From the NCBI GenBank assembly GCA_933822405.4, contig CAKOGP040001668.1, positions 1 to 64,000 on the forward strand: a stretch of 64,000 nt of DNA, written 5' to 3'. This document shows, piece after piece, positions 1 to 9,360 of this stretch; position 1 is the stretch's first letter, and each line of letters begins with the position of its first letter. The notes under the pieces are model-generated. The model was not told the origin of the DNA and did no database searches. It saw only the letters and a list, made by a program, of their open reading frames with translations. Made by a program: the position numbers and the translations under genes. This DNA comes from Cylindrotheca closterium. Taxonomy: Eukaryota; Bacillariophyta; Bacillariophyceae; Bacillariales; Bacillariaceae.

Positions 1-287
1 ATATAGGACCATTTTCATCATAACAACCAATCAGACGTCTTCCTATGACCCTTTGGGCCCACTGTATAGGGTGAATTGCTTGGTATGTACCTAGGCTCGA
101 TCAGTGGCACAAGAATAGGCTATTGGTAGCACTTGGATGCTAAAAGCCAAAGTGACTTTTGTGCCATTTCGTTTGGTCGTATTAGAGGACGGCAATGGGG
201 ATTGGTGAGCTACAAGCCTGTGGCTATCTCAAAAGTGTCCTATTGGTGATATAGACGGGCTGTGGGGACTTTCACACTAGGCTAGAG
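1..287 (+). repeat. Left terminal inverted repeat
   Basis: This is the left arm of the 1-1805 element. It pairs with the reverse complement of ~1521-1805. The match runs from the extreme window edge to about the GGCTAGAGG at 280-288, where the two arms stop matching. It may begin before the window. Confidence 0.88.
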
Positions 288-418
288 GGTATGCCAACTC
301 GAACAGATGCGGTGTATTTTCAATGAAATAGTGATTCTGCATCCAACACAAAACACCTCCTTCTAGTATTGCAAGTGGAATGATAGTTATCAACGATTTT
401 AAGTTTGTCCTCTATTAG

Positions 419-1216
419 TTAGTAGTACCAATGGTAGTGTTGCTGAAGGGATTGTACAAAGACATGGAAGGTATCAGGATGCATCTGCATCTTGACTTTT
501 TCTTGAACTCTGAGGCCAAACTCTCCATTGATGCAAATCTGACCTCCTGTATTGCTTCCACCGATGGACACAAATCTATTTGCTCTGATAGTCTCTATAC
601 GACCATAAGAGATCATAATCACCTATCTTGTTGCCATGATAGTCGTTCTTCAATAAGACCCACACAAGAAGGCGACGGAACTTATGGTAATCCAGATCCG
701 AGAATGCTGGTCTACACGGGAGCAATCCGATGACATTTGTGACCTTCAAGGCGAGAGGACACGAGCTGATAGGGCCTTGAGTTTTGCAACTCCTCTTGAT
801 CCAGGAGAACCCAAAGCTGACTAGTTGAGCAGATGGAGGTACAATGTCCATATGGAAGACAATATCCAGTACATTTGGTTTTCCGATACTTCTGACGCCA
901 GCAATACTACCACCGTCTTGTTCAAATACCCACTGCTGACATGTCGATTGCCGTTTATACTCAACACGTCCTGTCCGATACAACGGCGCACGTACTCAAA
1001 AAGCAAGACACAGAAGAATGTGTATTTCCAACTAGAATGACACTATACTATCCAATGGAACTGGACGACGATGTCCTGAAAGTGGATACGACAAACATGG
1101 TGCACGAGAAAGCGTCATTTGTGTTTGGTGGAAATATTGTCTCTTTCATTGGTATTCCTTGTTGTTGTTGGGAGTCGTTGCAGCAATGGCATTCAAGTCT
1201 TGGAATAAGAAAGTGA
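419..1216. pseudogene. Degenerate coding-like filler inside the inverted-repeat element
   Basis: The interior of the element has only short, overlapping ORFs on both strands (plus 431-733 and 941-1216; minus 419-622 and 576-983). On the minus strand near 900-930 there is a Q-Q-W-V-F stretch followed by a G-x-I pattern, faintly like a ricin-type QxW repeat. On the plus strand at ~1139-1218 one frame encodes a short hydrophobic run followed by basic residues, like a membrane anchor. Neither is an intact gene. The best reading is decayed or captured host sequence, held with low certainty. Confidence 0.25.
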
Positions 1217-1520
1217 AATAGGACCAGCACAACCTACTATGGCAAAAACAGCGCAAACTTCTTGATAGCTACAAAGGCAAAAACGGTGAAGTCAAGATCC
1301 ACCTGATCAATGATAGCTTCCTTGACTTATATCGTCCGAGCCTACTTGCAGCATTCCACCGTGTGGAAACGGTTGTTTTGTAGATTTGTCGAATACTCCA
1401 GACGACAGTAAAGTAAGTACAGTCGATTCAAGTTCCAAACAGCACACCTATAACTTTGCAACAGGAAGAATCGGCAATATCATGATTGTAACGACGGCGG
1501 CAGAGTCTGATTTTTTCTCC

Positions 1521-1805
1521 TTTAGCCTAGTGAAAGTCCCCACAGCCCGTCTATATCACTAATAGGACACCACTTTTGAGATAGCCACAGGCTTGTAGCT
1601 CACCAATCCCCATTGCCGTCCTCTAATACGACCAAACGAAATGGCACAAAAGTCACTTTTTAGCATCCAAGTGCAACCACCAATAGCCTATTCTTGTGCC
1701 ACTGATCGAGCCTAGGTACATACCAAGCAATTCACCCTATACAGTGGGCCCAAAGGGTCATAGGAAGACGTCTGATTGGTTGTTATGATGAAAATGGTCC
1801 TATAT
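1521..1805 (-). repeat. Right terminal inverted repeat
   Basis: This is the right arm of the 1-1805 element. It is the reverse complement of the left arm apart from short indels and a few substitutions. The sequence after 1805 (TAAAAATGGG) is the right flank. Confidence 0.88.
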
Positions 1806-2412
1806 TAAAAATGGGCTAAGGTCGAAAGTTGGTGTTTTCACCATTTCTCCAACTTCCATTTCGCCGTGACTGGCGGATGTTCTGTTAATTAAGTGATGGA
1901 TATGGTTTTTGTCCGTGTAATTTTTCTCCGGACTTGTGAAAATTCCATGGCATTCACTCGTGGAGACAGACAGACGTAGCAACACAGTTATCATAGTTAT
2001 ACGAAGGCCCTTTTTCTAAATGTTACACCGTCTATAACCGCTAACACTACATTTCCGGGAATTAATTTCCCAAGACCAAACGGTTTTCGCGCCGTAGTTA
2101 GTCTACACGGGCTGCGAATTTTGCGTGGTTTTCTTACGGCGCGACTCGTAGAAAGTGCGGACAACATAAAACTTTCTGGAATCGGTATTGTATACTTATA
2201 CCGATTAAAAGGTACGATAAGCCGAGTGGTATTGGAGGGGGATTTGGGGGTATCCCCCAAGTAAGGGGGTCTGGGGGAATCCCCCAGGCACTACCATGCC
2301 AATCAATTTATTTGTTCGCGCGTCTAGCATTTGACTCCTTCGAATATACGCAATAGTTCACGATCCAGAAAACAAAACCCAAGATCGAATAGTATCTGAA
2401 ACTGAAATTGAA
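1806..2412. other. Intergenic, presumed promoter of the SDR gene
   Basis: No convincing gene is seen. An 87-residue minus-strand frame (1997-2260) has no recognisable motif and ends in the G-rich hairpin block at 2234-2285. The final ~120 bases before 2413 are A-rich 5' leader. Confidence 0.6.
2234..2285. repeat. G5/C5 hairpin block
   Basis: Four G5 runs lie at 2237-2241, 2246-2250, 2265-2269 and 2273-2277. Two of them form perfect 5-bp stems with three-base loops (2246-2258 and 2273-2285). The same strand also satisfies a four-run G-quadruplex pattern. It lies 128 bp upstream of the SDR start codon. Confidence 0.75.
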
Positions 2413-3237
2413 ATGATGACACCTAACCGCGTTGCTGTTGTTACTGGTGCCAACAAGGGAATTGGTTATTTCATCGCCCTCCAATTGGGCATGTCTGGAT
2501 TGTTCTCAAACATTATTCTTGGATGCAGAGACGTTCAACGAGGAACAACTGCTGCAAACCAAATCCAAGCTCTGGTGCAGAGCAAGGCAGACACCAAGAT
2601 TGAGTTCAGTCCTCTTGTCATTGGCGACGAAGCGACTCATTCTACGTTTTGCGAGAAGATGAAAAAGGAGTTTGGGAAAGTTGATGTTCTAGTGAATAAT
2701 GCAGGTTTCGCATACAAGGGTGTAGACCCTACCCCCTTTGAAGGTCAAACGGAAAAGACACTGAGCATTAATTATTTTGGACTTGTCGACTTTACCCAAA
2801 AAATGTTACCTCTAGTGCGAAAGGGCTCAGATCCTCGTATTGTCAATGTCGCTTCCATGGCCGGACGCTTGGGACAAGTCTCATCCGAGCTCCAAAAGAA
2901 ATTTTCAGAGGACTCCTTGACCATTGATGAGTTGAATACCTTGATGAATCAATTCAAATCGGGTGTCCAGGCGGGAACCTACAAGGCTGATGGATGGAGC
3001 AGCTCAAATTACGGCATGTCTAAACTAGGTGTCATTGCCGCTACCAAGATTTGGGCCCGACAGGAACCCACCATAAAAATCAACGCGTGCTGCCCCGGTT
3101 ATTGCGCAACTGATATGAGTAGCCACAAAGGATCTCGATCCGCGCAGGATGGCGCCAAGAATGCCGTCATTCCTGCCACCACGGAAAACCCGCCAACTGG
3201 AGAGTTCTTTAGAGATTATGAAATTAGCACATGGTAG
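2413..3237 (+). CDS. Short-chain dehydrogenase/reductase, carbonyl reductase 1-like
   Basis: Single-exon gene of 274 residues, predicted to be a cytosolic NADPH-dependent SDR. The cofactor motif T-G-A-N-K-G-I-G is at residues 11-18, N-N-A-G is near 94-97, the catalytic Ser is in the V-A-S-M segment near 147, and the catalytic Y-x-x-x-K (Y-G-M-S-K) is near 200-204. About 40 extra residues separate the Ser region from the Tyr, as in monomeric carbonyl reductases of the CBR1 type. That supports reduction of carbonyl compounds or quinones rather than fatty-acid synthesis. There is no targeting leader. Two adjacent ATGs (2413 and 2416) follow a purine-rich leader. It converges on the Nopp140 gene, with only 61 bp between stop codons. 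The substrate cannot be read from the sequence. Confidence 0.88.
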   Translation: MMTPNRVAVVTGANKGIGYFIALQLGMSGLFSNIILGCRDVQRGTTAANQIQALVQSKADTKIEFSPLVIGDEATHSTFCEKMKKEFGKVDVLVNNAGFAYKGVDPTPFEGQTEKTLSINYFGLVDFTQKMLPLVRKGSDPRIVNVASMAGRLGQVSSELQKKFSEDSLTIDELNTLMNQFKSGVQAGTYKADGWSSSNYGMSKLGVIAATKIWARQEPTIKINACCPGYCATDMSSHKGSRSAQDGAKNAVIPATTENPPTGEFFRDYEISTW

Positions 3238-3298
3238 TAAACTGCAATCCAAGAAAACAACGAACTTTGAGTGAATCATCTGATTGTAATACAACTTT

Positions 3299-4633
3299 TT
3301 AGGCAAATTTAGTACTGTTGGATTGCATATTGATGGCTCCACCCCCTCGTGCAAGGCCATTGAAGGATCGTTTTCGCTTAGTCTTTTCGTGCTGGAATCG
3401 CTTTCCCCGAACTTGCAATAACTTTTGACTGGACTTGGCGCCAAACCCATCCTCTCCAAAAACGTTTTCATAAGAATTATCGGCCATAGCACCTCCATCT
3501 TGGTAGGCTTTTTCTCCCCAGAAAGTGTCGTCAACTCTTTGGAATGGTTTTCCCTTGTTCAATGCCTGAGCACCGTCAGTTCCAGCTTCTGTCTGGATAT
3601 CCACATTCTTAGACTTGGTAGGTGTCCAGTTGAGAGCTGCTGCAGAGGCAGCCTTGGCCCTTTCAGCCGCCGCCTTGCGCTTGGCCTTGAGTCGAGCCTG
3701 GACTTCGGCTGCGTCGTCTTCATCGGAGGACGAGGAATCGTCGTCACTGCCGTCGTCTGAATCACTATCGCTTTCCGAATCGTCACTACTGTCCTCATCA
3801 CTCGAGACAGTAGAGACACTTGAGACTTCAACATCGCTGACATCACTATCGCTGTCATCGTCATTGCTTTCTTCGGGAGATACAACTTGCGACTTGACGG
3901 CTTCCCCAGAAGAGGACTTAAGTTTCTTCTTGGCTGGTTGTGCCGTTTCTTTTTCCTTTTCTTCATTATCAGAAGACGATTCCTTCGCGGCCGCTTTGGC
4001 GTTCTTTGGTTTGTCGGCTTCATCATCGGAAGAATCAGACGAGCTGTCACTATCCGAATCCTTCTTGTCTACTTTCTCATCCTCAGATTCACTTTCACTG
4101 CTTGACGAGTCACTGCTACTGCTCGAGGAATCGTTGGCGGCCATCGTTTTCTTGACAGGCGCAGCCTTCTTGGCAATTTCCTTTTTCTCCTCGTCATCAC
4201 TGTTAGACTCACTGGAGGAGCTACTGCTGCTACTGCTGCTACCACTGGAAGACTTCTTGCGAGCGATAGGCCGCTCCTTGGGCTTTTCCTCTTCTTCGTC
4301 GGAAGAAGAATCACTGCTGCTGCTGCCGCTGTCACTTTCATTGCTCTTGGCAGCAGCCTTGGCGGGGGCCTCATCGACCTTCACCTTTTCTTTGCCGTCA
4401 TCGCTATCAGAGTCCGAGTCCGAGCTACTGCTACTGCTACTACTGTCCGAGTCGGAAGCGTCCTTGGTGGCAGACTTGGTGAACGATAAGGCTCCCTCCA
4501 GAGTAGGAATAGACGAGAGGCTATACTTTTTCTTGATAGCCTTTTCTAAGGTATTTGCAACCTTGTCAAATCCCATGGTGGAGAGCTGGTGATAAATGGC
4601 AATGGCCATTTCTTGTCCACTTTCTTCCGTCAT
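3299..4633 (-). CDS. NOLC1: Nopp140/SRP40-type nucleolar phosphoprotein
   Basis: 444 residues in one exon. The N-terminal ~45 residues form a LisH-like helical segment. Residues ~60-330 alternate long Ser/Asp/Glu tracts with Lys/Ala/Pro-rich patches, the classic Nopp140 pattern of CK2 sites and basic spacers. The last ~75 residues match the conserved SRP40 C-terminal domain: F-x-R-V, W-G-E-K-A-Y, F-G-E-D-G-F-G, the F-x-x-E-K-x-K-x-K-R box and a Gly-rich tail. Family members chaperone box C/D and H/ACA snoRNPs between Cajal bodies and the nucleolus and bind RNA polymerase I factors. The reversed Ser tracts create a long antisense frame at 3615-4592 that is not a gene. The 294 bp between 4633 and the RCC2 start at 4928 form a divergent promoter with a CT/CA-rich stretch at ~4878-4910. 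Confidence 0.9.
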   Translation of the reverse strand: MTEESGQEMAIAIYHQLSTMGFDKVANTLEKAIKKKYSLSSIPTLEGALSFTKSATKDASDSDSSSSSSSSDSDSDSDDGKEKVKVDEAPAKAAAKSNESDSGSSSSDSSSDEEEEKPKERPIARKKSSSGSSSSSSSSSSESNSDDEEKKEIAKKAAPVKKTMAANDSSSSSSDSSSSESESEDEKVDKKDSDSDSSSDSSDDEADKPKNAKAAAKESSSDNEEKEKETAQPAKKKLKSSSGEAVKSQVVSPEESNDDDSDSDVSDVEVSSVSTVSSDEDSSDDSESDSDSDDGSDDDSSSSDEDDAAEVQARLKAKRKAAAERAKAASAAALNWTPTKSKNVDIQTEAGTDGAQALNKGKPFQRVDDTFWGEKAYQDGGAMADNSYENVFGEDGFGAKSSQKLLQVRGKRFQHEKTKRKRSFNGLARGGGAINMQSNSTKFA

Positions 4634-4927
4634 GTTGAATTGAAAGTTGCTGTTGAGTGTTTTTCTTTTTTGATGGCGGGAAAAATGAGGATTTCTGACT
4701 TGGTTCAGGTTGGTTGGAGAGAGAAGTAAGACGGGCGAATGCCTGACCGTGTAATTGAGTCGACGGAGTCGACTGAACTATGAGAACTTAACTGAATGTC
4801 CATTGCCCGCCAGTCCAACCATCAACATCTCCAACCAAGTTTTTTTCTTCCATCGTTGACATTACCAGCCAGCTGCACTGCTCTCTCTCTCTCGGACACA
4901 CACACCCAAGTCCAGCAACAGTAGAGT

Positions 4928-6601
4928 ATGAGTGCACGTTCAAACCGTCGTTCGTCGCGTGCCCGCAGAGGAAGCGGCGAAATCGTTGCCCCAGGCTACG
5001 GCACGAAAGCGGACGTTCAGAAGTTGCAAAAGGACTTGGGGGGAGCTTTGCCTGTCATTGCTGTCACCGCCATGCTGCGATCGGAAGGACGTGGAATTCG
5101 GGGAGCTTCGGATCCAGATGTTACAACCACGGTGCAAACTTCCAGTGCCTGGGCTGATTTCATTCACGATGAAGGAGCAGGCACTATTTCGTTTGGAATG
5201 GCTGGGTCCACCAGTGAGGAACCCGCCAGCAAGAAGCAAAAAACGGACGAGGGCAACGCTGCTGATCCTCAAGAGCAATCCGATTATGATCTCTCTGTGC
5301 TTGTCCCGAGTAAAAAGAAGGCCCCAACTGGTACTTTGGTTCAATGTGGAACCCTCGATTCCTCTGTCATTGGCCGCAAAGCCATCAAGAGTACAGAAAC
5401 TGCCGTCTATCATTTGAATATTCCCACTTCTTTATTGCCAAAAGTAGCCATCGCCAAGGTTTGCACTTCCTGTAATGCTTCTCACACCATTGCTATTGAT
5501 CGGGCCAACCAAGCCTATGGCTGGGGCCGCAACGAAGCTCTTTGCCTCGGGGACGAAGTGGGCGAGTCCAAGGTAATCCCCACGCCTCAAATCATTGCTT
5601 CCAATATCCAAACGGCAGCCCTGGGCAAATCGCACACCATCTTTCTGCAATTGGATGGAAGTCTGCATGCCATGGGACAAAACAAGTCGGGACAATGTGG
5701 TTGGCGACAAAACGTCAAGTCTTCCGGGACTTTGAAGCCTTGTCAAGTGAACAATAAGGATATCAAATTTGCTCGAATCGCCTGTGGAGAAGACTTTTCA
5801 GTGGCTTTGGACGAAGAAGGCATCCTGTACTCTGCTGGATCCTCCGAATTTGGTCAATTGGCCAATGGTGAGACGGGAGAGTATTTCGTTTCGGCCAACA
5901 AGCTGGCCTTTGCCAATTCCTATGGCTTTGCGGACCGCACCATTTTTCATCAATCGGCCAAGGATTCCAGTCGGAACGATCAAATGAAAAAGACCACGCA
6001 GATCACCCAAGAGATTCGGTTGCAAGACGTGGCCTGTGGAAAGCATTTTGCCATTGCGCTTGAAGCACCGAAGGAAAATGGGAGTTCCACTCGGGTCTTT
6101 TCGTGGGGATCGGGAAACTATGGATGCTTGGGACACGGTAGGCAACAAGATGAATATTACCCGCGAGTGGTGGAAATGCTGCCAAATGGCATGGTAGGCA
6201 CCAATGTTGCTGCCGGTAGTACTTGTTCGCTTGTGTTGACATCCAATGGACATGTCTACTATTGGGGACAACATCAGTCTTCGAAGGATGCTGTTATGAA
6301 GCCACAACTGGTAGACGCTCTCGCCAATAACCAACACGACGTCAAGAAGATTGGCTCTGGAAGCAGCTTTGTGGTCTGCAGTACCAGTCTGGGTAGTACC
6401 GTGGTGTGGGGACAAGGACCATATGGGGAACTTGGTCTTGGATCCAAGAAATCTAGTTCCAAGCCAGCCTTTGTGGAACCATTGGAGGGTATCAAGATAT
6501 TGGATTTAGCTTGCGGACAAGGGAGTGTGGTATATGTCGTGGAAGAGGAAAAGAATCTGCCTACCCTAGATACTGCCGCCGTGGAAGCGGCGTTGGGTTA
6601 A
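4928..6601 (+). CDS. RCC2: RCC2/TD-60-like seven-bladed propeller protein
   Basis: 557 residues in one exon. A basic, low-complexity N-terminus (residues 1-25, R/S-rich) and a lysine-rich patch near 100-108 suggest nuclear localisation. RCC1 repeats run from about residue 140 to 545: the V-x-C-G-T-L-D/I-G-R-K-A entry repeat, then Y-G-W-G-R-N, M-G-Q-N-K-S-G-Q, Y-S-A-G-S-S-E-F-G-Q-L, F-S-W-G-S-G-N-Y-G-C-L-G-H, Y-Y-W-G-Q-H and V-W-G-Q-G-P-Y-G-E-L-G. The opening I-G-R-K-A repeat, the long insert after the E-F-G-Q-L repeat and the Q-x-D-E-x-x-P-R-V segment match RCC2 rather than RCC1. RCC2 acts in chromosome passenger function, Rac1/RalA signalling and mitosis. The length fits (human RCC2 is ~520). 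RCC1 itself is a less likely alternative. Confidence 0.85.
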   Translation: MSARSNRRSSRARRGSGEIVAPGYGTKADVQKLQKDLGGALPVIAVTAMLRSEGRGIRGASDPDVTTTVQTSSAWADFIHDEGAGTISFGMAGSTSEEPASKKQKTDEGNAADPQEQSDYDLSVLVPSKKKAPTGTLVQCGTLDSSVIGRKAIKSTETAVYHLNIPTSLLPKVAIAKVCTSCNASHTIAIDRANQAYGWGRNEALCLGDEVGESKVIPTPQIIASNIQTAALGKSHTIFLQLDGSLHAMGQNKSGQCGWRQNVKSSGTLKPCQVNNKDIKFARIACGEDFSVALDEEGILYSAGSSEFGQLANGETGEYFVSANKLAFANSYGFADRTIFHQSAKDSSRNDQMKKTTQITQEIRLQDVACGKHFAIALEAPKENGSSTRVFSWGSGNYGCLGHGRQQDEYYPRVVEMLPNGMVGTNVAAGSTCSLVLTSNGHVYYWGQHQSSKDAVMKPQLVDALANNQHDVKKIGSGSSFVVCSTSLGSTVVWGQGPYGELGLGSKKSSSKPAFVEPLEGIKILDLACGQGSVVYVVEEEKNLPTLDTAAVEAALG

Positions 6602-7452
6602 GGAACATGTAAGCAAGATATAGTACGCTATTGCTGATATGATAACGTAAAAAACACAATTTGACATGATTGAAATTGTATTTCGGAGAAGGAAAAAGGA
6701 TTTGTCTCTATCATGGATGTTCTTTTTTGTGGGAGTATTCCCAACATCCCAACATACTGCACCCGGAATCCGTTGAGTCACAGACGAAGAGCCTGGCCGA
6801 AGATTGGTCAAGGACGGAGATTCGGCATTGTTTTCTCGCAATGGAGCTTGCAAGATGAGGAAGACAATGGCAAGAGCATGACTGTATTGGCTAATGCCAG
6901 CAACAGTTTTTGTTTTTCCCACCCACACCACCCTGGCTCTCTTTTGCACCATTGCTCGGTACCTGGTACATTATTCTGTCCGTGTTAAGTCGCAAACCAG
7001 TTCCTAATTTAGTACCTTCGCTACTATGCCAATCCTACATACCCCTTGTATGTAGCATTCTCACACTTTCAATGGTAGCATACCGGTACGTATGCAATTT
7101 GACAGACAGGAATACATCATGCGATCCAAGCTCAGGAGTGGAGGCGGTGCCAGGTAATCTTAGTAGTTGAGATGCGTATACAATTGCACCTTCCCACGTG
7201 CACCGGGTCCGATATTTATTGGGAGTGCTTGTGGAAATATCTTGGGTGGATACCGTTGGCATCGAGGTTTGAAAGTATCATATTCCACGTGCGGTCAAAG
7301 ACAAACGATTCGTTCGACCAACCCTATTTAACACATCGCCAGTACATCGCTAATTTTTTTAGCTAGCAGCACAAATTCAAATCATCTTTCACATCGGAGT
7401 GAAACGCTCAGATTATCTCACAATTTCAGCAATTCAGCATCTGTCAATCAAA
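6602..7452. other. Intergenic region with GGTACC-type repeats
   Basis: No gene recognised. It contains the exact 12-mer GGTACCTGGTAC at 6958-6969 and a near-palindromic CATACCGGTACGTATG at ~7078-7093. A TATTTAA-like box at ~7323-7330 lies ~125 bp before the next start codon. A 128-residue minus-strand frame here has no motif. Confidence 0.55.
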
Positions 7453-8680
7453 ATGAAGTTCTCTATTTTCGCAATTTTGCTCTCCACTGTCTCCGCCGTG
7501 GATGTCAACCTTGAAGGATCCATCTCTACAGAGTCGTCTCTTGGAAAGAAGATCTTGTCCAATGCTCGTGCTTTGAACCAGAACAACAATGGATACACGT
7601 AAGTTTGCAGAAAGACATTTCAAACATTTTGCCACATCGAAACAATGTACTAACATTTTTTTCTTATCGCGTCTACATCACAGCTCTTGGATGCAAAACT
7701 ACTCCATCAAGTTTGACGGATGTGTTCAAATTCCCCGCTTTGAACGCGAAGAAGGATTCCGCTCTGACCTTTTGGCTAAGTTCAAGCTTTGCCCATCTGA
7801 CTCTTGTGGCAGCTGCTGGAACGGAGGAGAATATGTTGTTGACTTGAAAGAACTCATTGAAGCCTACCAAGAAGCCAAGCAGATGGAGAACGAACAAGCT
7901 TGTGAAAACGCTGTCCAATCCTGTGAATACCAATGCCAAAACGGATATTACAGCTACCAAGGAGATGATGACGAAGGTTGCCAATACTCCTGTTTGGCTG
8001 CCCAATCCATGAGCTACTGCATGCAAGATGACAATCAAGATCAAGCCATGGATGACATTGGTGAATGCCGTGCCTTGAACGAACAAGAAGGACAAAACGG
8101 AAACAACAATGGAAACAACGGTTACAACGCCAACTACAACACCAACTACCAGGTTTTCTACGTTGGTGCTTACTGTACTTCCAAGGGTGTTTTCGCCGGA
8201 ACTTTCAAGGATTCCGCCTGTACCAAGAAGGCCCCCAGCGGAACCTACGAAAAGTTCAACTACGGATCCAGTCTTCCGACTGAAGCCCTTGTCCCCTCTG
8301 GATGCATTGCCAGTTGCGATGCCTCTGCTTACCAAAACAACGATAACAACAACAATGGCAACAACAATAACAATAACAACGACGACCAAAACCAAAACGC
8401 CGTCGCTGACGTTTGCGAAAACCTTTACGAGCAATCTGCCAAATGCGAAAAGAACGTCAATGGTATCACTTACCCAGACACCAGTGGCTGCGAGCTCATC
8501 AAGGAAATGCTTCCACGCGCCAACAACGCTTTTGCTCAAATGCAAGGAAAGAAGTCCGCCGCTGCCATCTGGGCCTGGATCTTTGGAATTTCTTGTGTCT
8601 GCATGGGTGCTTACATCTTTTTGCTTCACAAGAGAGTCATCCGTGAACGAGTTGACATGAACAAGCTTGGCCTTGTTTAA
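7453..8680 (+). CDS. Cys- and Asn-rich type I membrane protein, diatom family of unknown function
   Basis: Two exons, 7453-7598 and 7684-8680, with an 85-bp GTAAGT..CAG intron. Splicing joins frame exactly (Thr codon split 2+1) and gives ~380 residues. A signal peptide (residues 1-15, ending S-A-V) leads a luminal or extracellular domain with many cysteines in C-x-x-C, C-x-x-x-C and C-Q-Y-S-C style spacing (residues ~60-185). Two Asn-rich linkers follow (residues ~190-205 and ~265-285), then a third Cys cluster, one transmembrane helix near residues 343-362 and a short basic tail of ~20 residues. The topology is type I at the secretory pathway or cell surface. The Cys pattern could be a carbohydrate- or silica-related module, but I recognise no named domain. 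The Asn tracts also create long antisense frames that are not genes. Confidence 0.8.
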
Positions 8681-9360
8681 AAGAGCCACAACCCCTTCTT
8701 GGTGCAAACCATAGGAGTTTGTGTTTTATTTTGGCTTCTGTGACACCACCACCTCGATCATTCCACAATTTTAGATAACATTCGGGAAACATTTCTTCTG
8801 GTATGCTTTAAAATGCTAATATTTGAAAATAATATTTTTGGCTTGACACAAAAGATAAGGTTATTGCATATGGACCTATAGTGCTTATCATGCATACTGG
8901 TACCCACAACGTATTACTCGTTGCAAGATGACTTTCATGATACTGATATATGAACTACCAGACTTACTGTACCGCCGGTATATGTACCAGTACTGGTACA
9001 ATACGCACTCAAATCGCTATCCCTTTGGCAAAAAAGAGCGATTCAAATGATTCATTCCCCAAAAGTCTGTTCTTCGGGACCATAATCACAATACGTGTGG
9101 CACTGTTTTTTGAGTACATTGACACGTACAGCTAAAAAATCGCGAGCCCAACCGTTGTTCCAGGGAGGTGTTCTCTCTCGTCAAGAGTCTTATTGTTGCC
9201 TTCAACTGTTGCTAACTGGCATAGCTTGTTTGTACTGTAGGCACATTCTCGTCCTTCTCTCTCACGACAACGCAGCCTCCACTGAGGTCCACGCTTGTAG
9301 CGTCCAACATCCAGTCATCCTTTGTTCTTCAAGTGAAATAAAATAAATAGCAATTCAAGA
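8681..9360. other. Intergenic, promoter of the ankyrin gene
   Basis: No gene recognised. An 18-bp perfect palindrome, TGTACCAGTACTGGTACA, is at 8983-9000, with a related TACTGGTACC at ~8896-8905. The last ~100 bases are the 5' leader of the next gene. Confidence 0.55.

Larger units (their letters stand above)
1..1805. mobile_element. Non-autonomous DNA element with long terminal inverted repeats
   Basis: The first ~287 bases are repeated in inverted orientation at ~1521-1805, giving a ~1.8 kb unit that starts ATATAGGACC and ends GGTCCTATAT. The arms are nearly identical but carry several small indels (for example around 140-165 versus 1655-1675), so the insertion is not brand new. The ~1.23 kb interior has no ORF resembling a transposase, so movement would depend on an enzyme supplied elsewhere. 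The left edge coincides with the window edge, so neither the target-site duplication nor the true left end can be determined, and the superfamily cannot be assigned. Foldback/MITE-like or MULE-like elements both fit. Confidence 0.85.

Noticed and set aside
3615..4592. 325-residue plus-strand ORF, Ser/Leu-rich
   Set aside because: It is the antisense of the Nopp140 Ser/Asp tracts. Its composition follows from the reverse complement of the repeats and it contains no domain.
4878..4910. CT/CA dinucleotide-rich stretch before RCC2
   Set aside because: It is short low-complexity leader sequence with no array structure worth a finding.
6566..6952. 128-residue minus-strand ORF with a hydrophobic run
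   Set aside because: It overlaps the 3' end of RCC2, shows no motif and has no plausible promoter.
7673..8707. 344-residue minus-strand ORF, Val-rich
   Set aside because: It is antisense to the spliced Cys/Asn-rich membrane protein. The poly-Val runs are the reverse complement of Asn codons.
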